From: SABY01 sp964593705
GTDB lineage: Bacteria > Bacteroidota > Bacteroidia > Bacteroidales > 4484-276
Direction of reading: 5' to 3'
DNA: 64,000 bases
NCBI GenBank assembly: GCA_964593705.1
Contig: CAZQIV010000022.1
Coordinates: 1 to 64,000 of the forward strand
A program made the translations under genes and the position numbers. Under the pieces are notes generated by a model. It was given only the letters and a program-made list of their open reading frames with translations, was not told where the DNA came from and did not search any database. This document shows, piece by piece, positions 1 through 6,291 of the stretch (within the stretch, counting starts at the first letter, position 1; each line of letters begins with the position of its first letter).

Positions 1-51
1 TTTTCTCTAATATTCTGCCATTTTTTGGCAGAATATTAGAGAAAAGGTACT
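1..51. repeat. Long hairpin, copy A (39-bp palindromic core at 4-42)
   Basis: The arms TCTCTAATATTCTGCCA (4-20) and its perfect complement (26-42) enclose a TTTTT loop, and three more pairs extend the stem outward to base 1. The element is followed by GGTACTA. A second copy lies at 10318-10374 with the same arms but an AAAAA loop, so the two 39-bp cores are exact reverse complements. The left flank of this copy is cut off by the window edge. It could act as a bidirectional terminator, a mobile palindrome or a recombination site; the sequence alone does not decide. Confidence 0.9.
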
Positions 52-134
52 AAAAACAATCACCAAATGGAAGCCTGATAATGTTGCCAGGTGTTTTAAT
101 ATTATGCTGGTAAAAAACGGGTGTCAGGAAGGGT

Positions 135-815
135 TTAACCGTTGTTTCCAATTTGCTCAAGAAGATGCTTGTTTTTTATCTTTATTTTTTTGTTATCTAA
201 TTCGATGATCTGATCTTTGTCAAATTCACTGAGAACGCGACTAACACTTTCGCGAGAAGTGCAAATTAAATCAGCAAGGTCATTCCTTGACAACGGAAAA
301 TCAAATTCCTCATTGTAAGAAATCTGTTCCGAAAAATAGATCAATGCATCAGCCACCCTGCCAACTGTTTGTTTCTGATTCCGGTTTACACATCTGCGAA
401 AGTTATCCAATTCACCCCTGCTGAGACTATAAATGATCTCGTAAGCAAACTCGCCATTTTTTAATATAAATTCTTTAAAGGAATTGATATCGATAAAACA
501 AGCAATGGAGTCCTCCACTGCAGTAGAGGAATAATGGTTGACTCTATCAGCAAACGTTGTGGAAATTCTCAGGAAATCAGGTGCTTTAATAATTTTAATG
601 ATCTGATCTCTCTTCTTACTTGCCATATGCAATTTAGCCAGCCCGGTTTTCAGATAGATAATATTAGAAGAAAGCGCATCCTGCTTAAATATTATTTCAC
701 CCTTTTTAAAATTAACCTGTGCACATCCACTCTCCAGTATATTCAATTCATTTTCACTGAGGTGCGATACTGCAGATGACTTGAAATTACAATATTTACA
801 GTGTTCTTTTTCCAT
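135..815 (-). CDS. Crp/Fnr-family transcriptional regulator
   Basis: A 226-residue protein starting MEKEHCKYC. A cyclic-nucleotide-binding-like beta-barrel covers roughly residues 20-135 and a C-terminal winged helix covers about 150-215, with recognition-helix sequence TSRESVSRVL. The N-terminal C6-x2-C9 pair recalls redox- or NO-sensing Crp/Fnr members, but only two cysteines cluster there, so an Fnr-type four-Cys [4Fe-4S] site is not evident. A longer in-frame start at 887 would run through the 851-866 palindrome, so the start at 815 is preferred. The gene is divergent from the sulfur operon, whose likely regulator it is. The signal sensed (redox, NO or a sulfur species) is inference. Confidence 0.88.
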   Translation of the reverse strand: MEKEHCKYCNFKSSAVSHLSENELNILESGCAQVNFKKGEIIFKQDALSSNIIYLKTGLAKLHMASKKRDQIIKIIKAPDFLRISTTFADRVNHYSSTAVEDSIACFIDINSFKEFILKNGEFAYEIIYSLSRGELDNFRRCVNRNQKQTVGRVADALIYFSEQISYNEEFDFPLSRNDLADLICTSRESVSRVLSEFDKDQIIELDNKKIKIKNKHLLEQIGNNG

Positions 816-850
816 GAAAGCCAGACTTAATAATATTAAAAATACATTAA

Positions 851-866
851 TGTGATCAACATCACA
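851..866. promoter_or_regulatory. Crp/Fnr-type operator between the regulator and the sulfur operon
   Basis: TGTGAT-CAAC-ATCACA is a dyad with 6-bp arms and a 4-nt centre, matching the Crp-type pattern TGTGA-N6-TCACA. It lies 35 bp upstream of the regulator start and about 120 bp upstream of tusA, between divergent genes. Such placement fits autoregulation together with control of the operon. Binding by the adjacent regulator is inferred. Confidence 0.72.
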
Positions 867-922
867 AAAACTTGTGCAAAGCTCCACTTTTTTCTTTACA
901 AAACCCCACTACCAAAAACTTT

Positions 923-950
923 TTTGTGAAGAAGCTCCCCAATACTTTTG
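923..950 (+). promoter_or_regulatory. Possible Bacteroidota-type promoter of the sulfur operon
   Basis: TACTTTTG at 943-950 matches the Bacteroidota -7 consensus TAnnTTTG, and TTTG at 923-926 could serve as the -33 element. The spacer is 16 nt, shorter than the usual 19-21, so the call is weak. Transcription would start about 30 nt before tusA, and the dyad at 851-866 would then lie near -98. Confidence 0.3.
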
Positions 951-988
951 TTGGATTGATTTTTATAAAACATTTAACAATTAATAAT

Positions 989-1225
989 ATGGAACCTACA
1001 ATTACTAAAACATTGGACTGCAAAGGTTTGTCCTGCCCTATGCCCATGATGAAATTAGCTAAAGCCATGAAAGAACTTAAGTCGGAAGATGTATTGGAGA
1101 TGTTGGGAACTGATCCTGGAACCAAATCTGATTTACCCCGTTGGTGCAATAAAACTGGAAATTCGGTGCTGGAAGAAAATGAATTGCCCGGTGGAGTTTT
1201 TCGCTTTTTAATCAAGAAAAATTAG
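989..1225 (+). CDS. tusA: TusA-family sulfur carrier (first copy)
   Basis: A 78-residue protein with the TusA signature CPMP just after beta-1 (DCKGLSCPMPMMKL); the Cys of CPxP carries the persulfide in this family. TusA proteins hand sulfur between rhodaneses, DsrE-type proteins and acceptors in the cytoplasm. The start at 989 gives the normal family length; upstream in-frame codons add a nonhomologous extension. Its stop codon overlaps a strong AGGAGG (1224-1229) serving the next gene, so it is tightly coupled to the YeeE/YedE transporter. TusA-YeeE pairs are typical of thiosulfate or sulfur uptake. A second TusA lies at 4293. Confidence 0.9.
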   Translation: MEPTITKTLDCKGLSCPMPMMKLAKAMKELKSEDVLEMLGTDPGTKSDLPRWCNKTGNSVLEENELPGGVFRFLIKKN

Positions 1226-1234
1226 GAGGTCTCG

Positions 1235-2449
1235 ATGCCTGAGAAAAACCAAGAACCAGGGGCACTGGGTCAATTGTATAACACTTTCTTCAGCAAACAT
1301 TGGCCGGTATGGGTCGGAGGAATAATCCTGGGGGCTCTAAACGTCCTGTTATTTGCCATCAAGAGTCCCTGGGGAGCAAGCGGTGGTTTTAATAATTGGG
1401 GCGAAAACGTTTACTCCATTTTTGGATGGTTTGGCCTGGATCATGTATCGCCGTTAAGCACTAACCTTTATGGAATGTTATGTATTTTTTTGGTTGTAGG
1501 TGCGTTTATTGGCGCCCTGTTTTCAAAAGAGTTTGCGCTCAGGATACCACCCAAAGGTGAATTAATTAAGGGTTTCATTGGGGGTAGCTTAATGGCTGTT
1601 GGTGCTACACTTGGTTTAGGCTGTACTATCGGATCATTTTTTAGTGGTTTGCCGGCTCTCTCGGGAGGGGCAATTATTTTTAGCATTGGATTGTTCCTTG
1701 GTGTAATTATCACTTTGAAATACCTGATGTGGGAGCTGGAACATCGTCCACAGTTCAGCACAGGAAAAAGTTACATCTTCCTGGCCGTTTCGGGCAAAAA
1801 GGGTACCTGGCAAAAATGGCTTGGCTGGTTTGCGTTGCTTATTACCTTTATTGTTGCCTACCGTTACTCGGGTAGCAATCAAACCATGGCCTGGTTCATC
1901 ATCATCGGAATGTTGATGGGTCTTATTTGTCAGCGCGCCAGATTTTGTATTGTCAAGGCCTTTCGCGATCCCTTTATGACCGGGGAAGCAGACGGATCAG
2001 TTGGCGTAATGGCAGGCCTGATGATTGGCTTATTCGGGTTTACAGCCATTAAATACTTTGGCATTGGTGCCGGCGACATGGCATTACGTACCAGGGAAAT
2101 GACCTGGGTGTTCCCACATTTCTTTTTCAGAGCAGCAATAGGTGGATTTATTTTCGGGCTGGGAATGACTTTAGCCGGAGGTTGCGCCGTTGGTACGCTT
2201 TGGAGGGTTGGCGAAGGACAAGTAAAACTATGGGCTTCAGCTTTGGGTTTTCTACTCATTTCACCCATATCAAAGCTCTTTATCGTCCCTCCCATTGTGG
2301 ATGCACTTCCACATTGGCTTGATTTCAAAAACTACTTACCCGATTATATCGGATACACAGGCGCATTTGCGCTTATCACGACTATAATCATGCTCTGGTA
2401 TGTGTTTGTGAAATGGAACGAAAAAACAGGAAAATTCAGCGCTTATTAA
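1235..2449 (+). CDS. YeeE/YedE-family sulfur transporter, two-domain form
   Basis: A 404-residue inner-membrane protein with about nine hydrophobic segments and two YeeE/YedE repeats. Conserved cysteine motifs are visible: GLGCTIGS (C130), QRARFCIVKAFRD (C238) and GGCAVGTLWRVGEG (C317). In YeeE (TsuA) such cysteines relay thiosulfate through the membrane. A clear AGGAGG six bases upstream fixes the start and is unusual in this window, suggesting strong translation. It sits directly behind tusA and ahead of two periplasmic rhodanese-like lipoproteins, consistent with import of thiosulfate or sulfane sulfur. The actual substrate is inferred. Confidence 0.88.
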   Translation: MPEKNQEPGALGQLYNTFFSKHWPVWVGGIILGALNVLLFAIKSPWGASGGFNNWGENVYSIFGWFGLDHVSPLSTNLYGMLCIFLVVGAFIGALFSKEFALRIPPKGELIKGFIGGSLMAVGATLGLGCTIGSFFSGLPALSGGAIIFSIGLFLGVIITLKYLMWELEHRPQFSTGKSYIFLAVSGKKGTWQKWLGWFALLITFIVAYRYSGSNQTMAWFIIIGMLMGLICQRARFCIVKAFRDPFMTGEADGSVGVMAGLMIGLFGFTAIKYFGIGAGDMALRTREMTWVFPHFFFRAAIGGFIFGLGMTLAGGCAVGTLWRVGEGQVKLWASALGFLLISPISKLFIVPPIVDALPHWLDFKNYLPDYIGYTGAFALITTIIMLWYVFVKWNEKTGKFSAY

Positions 2450-2454
2450 TTTGT

Positions 2455-2964
2455 ATGAAATCATTTATATCAAGAATTATGAGAAAACCAATATACCTGA
2501 TACCTGTCCTTATCCTGGCAATGGCTTGCAACGGAATATACGAAAACGGGAAAGAGTTGGCAATGGATCTGAAATTTAGTGTAAATCAAATTTCAGTTGA
2601 AGACCTCAAAGTAAAACTTGAAAACGATGAAGCATTCTACCTCATTGATGTACGGACAAATGCTGAATATGAGGAAGGATTCATCAACGATAAGTATGAT
2701 TTCAACACCTATTTCAAACCGGTAATCCTTCCACTTGGTATTCTGGAATTTAAAATTGATGATCCGATTTACTGGGAGGATTTTTATGAAGATGTCCCCG
2801 AAAAAGAGTCAACCGAGATTGTCATTTACAGCCAGAACGGCGACCGTGGACTCCTGGCAGCCAACACTTTGCTTCAACTCGGATATAAAAATATTAGTAA
2901 TCTTGATGGTGGCTATGATAAATGGCTATCGCTTATTGGAAAAACTGAAGGAGCTGGAGAATAA
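2455..2964 (+). CDS. Rhodanese-like lipoprotein lacking the catalytic cysteine
   Basis: About 169 residues. The N terminus has basic residues, a hydrophobic stretch and a lipobox LAMAC (lipidated Cys at about 25), so it is probably anchored at the membrane facing the periplasm. A rhodanese fold follows: YLIDVRTNAEYEEGFI and the C-terminal LDGGYDKWLS. The active-site loop reads VIYSQNGDRG where active members have Y-C-x-x-G-x-R, so the catalytic Cys is Ser. It may bind rather than transfer sulfur. An alternative start is 2479 (MRKPIYLIP). It lies 5 bp after the transporter gene and directly before another rhodanese lipoprotein. Confidence 0.82.
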   Translation: MKSFISRIMRKPIYLIPVLILAMACNGIYENGKELAMDLKFSVNQISVEDLKVKLENDEAFYLIDVRTNAEYEEGFINDKYDFNTYFKPVILPLGILEFKIDDPIYWEDFYEDVPEKESTEIVIYSQNGDRGLLAANTLLQLGYKNISNLDGGYDKWLSLIGKTEGAGE

Positions 2965-3000
2965 TTGAAAGCCGTGGAGATAAATAGTTATCCATACAAA

Positions 3001-3531
3001 ATGAATAAGAACATGAAAAATAATCATACAAGCTATATTAAATCCTACCGGGAGCTGGGTTTATTTATCGGATTATTCCTGTTTCTTTTAACAGGATGTG
3101 AACAGAAAATTCACTATCAAAGTCTGGATGAAATGGTCGCAGATGCGAAATCAAGCGTAAGTTCTATTTCGGTTGAAGAATTCAAAACATTATTGGATTC
3201 AGGCAAGGAAATTAAGATTGTCGATTGTCGCCAGGGTGAAGACTTTATCGAAGCACATATCCCGGGAGCTGTAAATGTTTCGCGCGGAATGATCGGGTTT
3301 TCCGATGACTTAAGTAACAGAAGGGATGATATCTATATCTATGGTTACATTGATGGATGTTCAGCGCTTGCCGCTAAGACGCTTCATAAATTAAAATACA
3401 AACAAGTAAAAATGGTCGAAAACGGATGGGATGGATGGCAAAAAACATTTCCCGAAATTTTTGAAGAAGGAGGCGATGGATCCGTGAAAAAAGAAGCACC
3501 TGTTATAGAATCGGGTGGCTGTGGAGGATAA
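3001..3531 (+). CDS. Rhodanese-like lipoprotein with SoxY-like GGCGG C-terminal arm
   Basis: About 176 residues with a lipoprotein signal (LFLFLLTGC, lipid Cys 33), a rhodanese-like domain (IVDCRQGEDFIEAHIPGAVN ... VENGWDGWQ) and a Glu/Gly-rich tail ending ESGGCGG at the C terminus. GGCGG is the terminal swinging-arm motif of the periplasmic sulfur carrier SoxY, where the Cys binds sulfur intermediates covalently. The rhodanese loop (YGYIDGCSALAA) has no Cys in the canonical place but has one two residues earlier than the usual Ser. The start at 3001 is chosen over an upstream TTG at 2965; 3013 is also possible. Function as a periplasmic sulfur acceptor is inferred from the tail and the neighbours. 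Confidence 0.82.
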   Translation: MNKNMKNNHTSYIKSYRELGLFIGLFLFLLTGCEQKIHYQSLDEMVADAKSSVSSISVEEFKTLLDSGKEIKIVDCRQGEDFIEAHIPGAVNVSRGMIGFSDDLSNRRDDIYIYGYIDGCSALAAKTLHKLKYKQVKMVENGWDGWQKTFPEIFEEGGDGSVKKEAPVIESGGCGG

Positions 3532-3663
3532 TTTAATGTTCGTCATTGAAGTAACAAAAACCTGATTGACGATTTATGATTAACGATTAACGATTTATGA
3601 TTGCAGATGTAATAAATACTTAACGTAATAATTTAGGTGGAGCTATTATTTACCAAATTCTTA

Positions 3664-3775
3664 TGACCCCATCCCCGACCCTTCCCCTCGAGGGGAAGGG
3701 AGACCAGCCGCACAAACGACTGCAGTAGCCAGTGTGGTAGCATTCTCCCCCTCAAGGGGGAGTTAGAGGGGGTCA
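3664..3775 (+). repeat. Interspersed palindromic repeat (GACCCCATCC family)
   Basis: The 328-bp gap between the rhodanese gene and the DsrE gene carries no gene. Its main content is a roughly 112-bp element beginning TGACCCCATCCCCGACCC and ending AGTTAGAGGGGGTCA, with internal hairpins (CCCCTCGAGGGG, CCCCCTCAAGGGGG). A related element lies at 57862-57958 in the opposite orientation and a third at 52507-52593. Before it, at 3560-3605, is an AT-rich stretch with repeated ACGATTTATGATT. Confidence 0.75.
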
Positions 3776-3859
3776 ATGATAGAAGCCACATGATTAGATT
3801 TGATAGTAAGTTGCTAAATAATTACTACTTAACAATACAAACAATAAAAATAAAAAATT

Positions 3860-4273
3860 ATGGCAAAATTATGCATGGGACTATTCTCAGGTGGTCTCGA
3901 CAAATTAACAGCTGCAGGAGTTATTCTAAGTGGTGCAGCAGCCGATGATATGGATATTGAAGTTTTTGTACTGCTCCAGGGAGCACGTGCATTTCTTAAA
4001 GGCAACGAAAACAAAATCGACAATGTAGCTGAAGCTACTCATTTAAAAGAGGAATTTATCAAATCATTAGAAAAGCTGAATGTATCAACGTGGTACGAAT
4101 TCTTTTCGATGGCGAAAGAGATGACCAACGTAAAGGTACACATCTGCAGTCTTGCCGGAAAAATTTGGGGTGGTGAAAAACTTGACGACTTCAACGACTT
4201 GGTGGATGACCTTTGTGGTATTGGCGAATACCTTACTTCCGCCGAAGAATCAGACATTCATATTTTTGTATAA
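3860..4273 (+). CDS. DsrE/DsrE2-like sulfur-transfer protein
   Basis: A 137-residue soluble protein. The N terminus LFSGGLDKLTAAGVILSGAA is typical of DsrE2-type proteins of the DsrE/DsrF fold, and a Cys sits in the expected second conserved segment (VHICSLAGKIWGG, Cys about 95). Related DsrE proteins accept persulfide from TusA and pass it on. It is followed 19 bp later by a second tusA, the common dsrE-tusA pairing of sulfur trafficking modules. No transmembrane segment is visible, unlike some DsrE2 members. Confidence 0.82.
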   Translation: MAKLCMGLFSGGLDKLTAAGVILSGAAADDMDIEVFVLLQGARAFLKGNENKIDNVAEATHLKEEFIKSLEKLNVSTWYEFFSMAKEMTNVKVHICSLAGKIWGGEKLDDFNDLVDDLCGIGEYLTSAEESDIHIFV

Positions 4274-4292
4274 ATCTTAAAATTTAAACATC

Positions 4293-4544
4293 ATGACACA
4301 AGAAGAATTAAAAGCAATTAAAGTTACTAAAATTGTAGATGCAAGAGGAACGGCATGCCCGGGACCTCTACTGGAAGCAAAAAAAGCCATCGGCACCATT
4401 GCATCAGGCGAAATTATGGAAATACTCTCAGCCGATGAAGGCACAAAACGCGATATCCCAAAATGGGCAGGCAAAAAAGGGCACGAATATCTCGGAACAG
4501 TCGAGGAGTCGGGCTACTTTAAAATCTATCTCAAAAAGGGCTAA
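4293..4544 (+). CDS. tusA: TusA-family sulfur carrier (second copy)
   Basis: An 83-residue TusA-like protein with the motif DARGTACPGPLLEAKKAI; the CPGP Cys is the persulfide carrier. It resembles the first copy in the middle (SADEGTKRDIPKW against GTDPGTKSDLPRW) but has CPGP instead of CPMP, so the two may have different partners. CPGP proteins commonly accompany DsrE and Hdr-like genes. It sits 6 bp ahead of the MvhD-like gene in the same operon. Confidence 0.9.
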   Translation: MTQEELKAIKVTKIVDARGTACPGPLLEAKKAIGTIASGEIMEILSADEGTKRDIPKWAGKKGHEYLGTVEESGYFKIYLKKG

Positions 4545-4550
4545 GCCGCG

Positions 4551-4943
4551 ATGGAAACGACTAATTCTGCTCCCAAAATACTTGTATTTTCAACGGAAAA
4601 GATTTCAGACCCCGCTATTGATTTAGCGGGATTACTGAAACAACATTATCCACCTACGGTGCTTACTGTAAATGTCCCTTGTTCGAGTGCAATTAAGCCC
4701 AGGTGGATACTCCATGCTTTCGAAAAAGGTTTCGATGGAGTTTTCATTGCAGCAGATGGAACAGATTGTTCATTTAGCGAAAGCTGTACCGAAAAAACCG
4801 GGGAATTGGTAGGCATCACCCATAAATTGATGGAGAAAAAGGGCATTGAACCTTCCCGCCTGAAAATGGCGGCAATATGTTCAGTCTGCTCCGAACCTTT
4901 TGTGAAACACATGAAAAATTTTGTAACTGCCCTATCTGCTTAA
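4551..4943 (+). CDS. MvhD/FrhD-like hydrogenase iron-sulfur delta domain, cysteine-poor
   Basis: A 130-residue protein resembling the MvhD domain (PKILVFS ... DLAGLLKQHYPP ... VPCSSAIKP ... AFEKGFDGVFIAA ... GIEPSRLKM). In QmoB and in Mvh-type electron-bifurcating complexes this domain carries a [2Fe-2S] cluster. Here the first Cys pair after the opening strand is absent (FSTEKISDPA) and the GCxxGxC loop reads AADGTDCSF, so the usual ligand set is incomplete, although other Cys occur later (SESC, ICSVC). It is encoded separately just upstream of the two HdrA-like genes, whereas QmoB usually has it fused. It may be a structural linker or bind a different cluster. Confidence 0.72.
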   Translation: METTNSAPKILVFSTEKISDPAIDLAGLLKQHYPPTVLTVNVPCSSAIKPRWILHAFEKGFDGVFIAADGTDCSFSESCTEKTGELVGITHKLMEKKGIEPSRLKMAAICSVCSEPFVKHMKNFVTALSA

Positions 4944-4998
4944 AACTGGCGACATTATTCGGAAAACGATTTTCTCAACATAAAACGGCCAATAAAAC

Positions 4999-6291
4999 AT
5001 GACAAAACCAAACAAATTTGATGCTTTAGTAATTGGAGGAGGTATTGCCGGCGAGGAGGCTGCATTAAACCTTGCTAACCTCGGCTACAGTGTGATCCTT
5101 GTCGAAAAGGATTATTCGCTGGGAGGCAAAATGATACATCTCAGCAAGGTGTTTCCTACCCTCGATTGTGCGGCATGTATTACCACACCAAAGGTCTCGG
5201 AAACATCCAGACACCCAAACATTACAATTTACACACATTCAGTAATCGAAAACATTGTAAAGCACAGCGAAAACAATTTTACGGCCAACCTGGTTGAAAA
5301 GCCAAGGTATGTTACCAGCGATTGCACCGGGTGTCAGCTATGCGAGGACAAATGCCCGGTTGTGGTTGATGACCAATATCAATACGACCTGGTTGGGAGA
5401 AAAGCTGTTTACGTTCCCTTTAGCATTGCTAATCCAAGGATTGCGGCCATCGATATCGACAACTGCATTTTGTGTGGTGCTTGCGAGAAAGTGTGCCCGG
5501 CGAATGCCATCGACTTTTCGCAGGAGGATATAGTGACTGAAATTAACGTTGCTTCTGTAGTTTTTGCTACTGGTTTTAAACTTTTCGATCCTACCCTTAT
5601 TCCGCGTTATGGTTTTGGTAAGTTTAAAAATGTGCTTACTGCAATGCAGATGGAGCGACAGTTGGTTCCTACCAGGCCCTTCAATACAGTGTTGCGTCCC
5701 AAAGACGGCAAGATGCCGGATAACATCGCCTACGTGCTTTGTGTCGGTTCCCGCGATGAAACCGTGGGGAATCCGATTTGCTCGCAGGTGTGTTGCATGT
5801 ATTCAACCAAACAGGCTCAACTTTTAATGGGTGCCTTGCCTATGGCCGATGTTACCATTTACTATTTGCATGTCAGGGCTTTTGGGAAAGGGTTTTGTGA
5901 ATTTTACCAGCAGGCCAAAGGAATGGGCGTTGAATTTGTTAAAGCCAAAATTGGAAGAATCGATGAAAAAGAAGATGGGAATCTGCTGTTGAGGTACGAG
6001 GATTTCGAAGATGGTAAGGTTAAAGAAGCAGAACATGATCTTGTGGTATTATCGGTAGGGATTTTGGCCAATACCGATTTTTCGGGCATGTTCAAAAATG
6101 AAGCTATCAAACATGACGATTTCAATTATATCAAACAGATTGATGAATTATGTTGTCCGGCAAAAACCAGCGTAGACGGTATTTTTGTTGCAGGCACAGC
6201 ATCCGGGCCAATGGACATCCCCGATTCAATACTCTCGGCCGGCGCAGCATCGGCTGAAACAGCAAGCTATATAAGAGGAGGTAAAAAATGA
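4999..6291 (+). CDS. QmoA/HdrA-like FAD and iron-sulfur oxidoreductase subunit
   Basis: A 430-residue cytoplasmic flavoprotein. FAD site GGGIAGEEAA (13-22), HdrA-type CAAC (57-60), two complete [4Fe-4S] motifs at C109/112/115/119 and C156/159/162/166, then the HdrA signature CVGSRDE followed by CSQVCCMYSTKQA near residues 250-275. Length fits the short HdrA paralogue QmoA of the quinone-interacting oxidoreductase that in sulfate reducers couples the quinone pool to APS reductase. No APS reductase is present here, so the redox partner must differ. The stop overlaps the next gene by 4 bp (ATGA), implying a fixed subunit ratio. Confidence 0.85.
   Translation: MTKPNKFDALVIGGGIAGEEAALNLANLGYSVILVEKDYSLGGKMIHLSKVFPTLDCAACITTPKVSETSRHPNITIYTHSVIENIVKHSENNFTANLVEKPRYVTSDCTGCQLCEDKCPVVVDDQYQYDLVGRKAVYVPFSIANPRIAAIDIDNCILCGACEKVCPANAIDFSQEDIVTEINVASVVFATGFKLFDPTLIPRYGFGKFKNVLTAMQMERQLVPTRPFNTVLRPKDGKMPDNIAYVLCVGSRDETVGNPICSQVCCMYSTKQAQLLMGALPMADVTIYYLHVRAFGKGFCEFYQQAKGMGVEFVKAKIGRIDEKEDGNLLLRYEDFEDGKVKEAEHDLVVLSVGILANTDFSGMFKNEAIKHDDFNYIKQIDELCCPAKTSVDGIFVAGTASGPMDIPDSILSAGAASAETASYIRGGKK

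Noticed and set aside
862..1215. Open frame on the minus strand opposite the first tusA
   Set aside because: It is antisense to a clear TusA gene, has no family features and runs through the intergenic operator.
1930..2328. Minus-strand frame of 132 codons inside the YeeE gene
   Set aside because: Antisense shadow of a strongly conserved membrane protein; low-complexity Pro/Ser composition.
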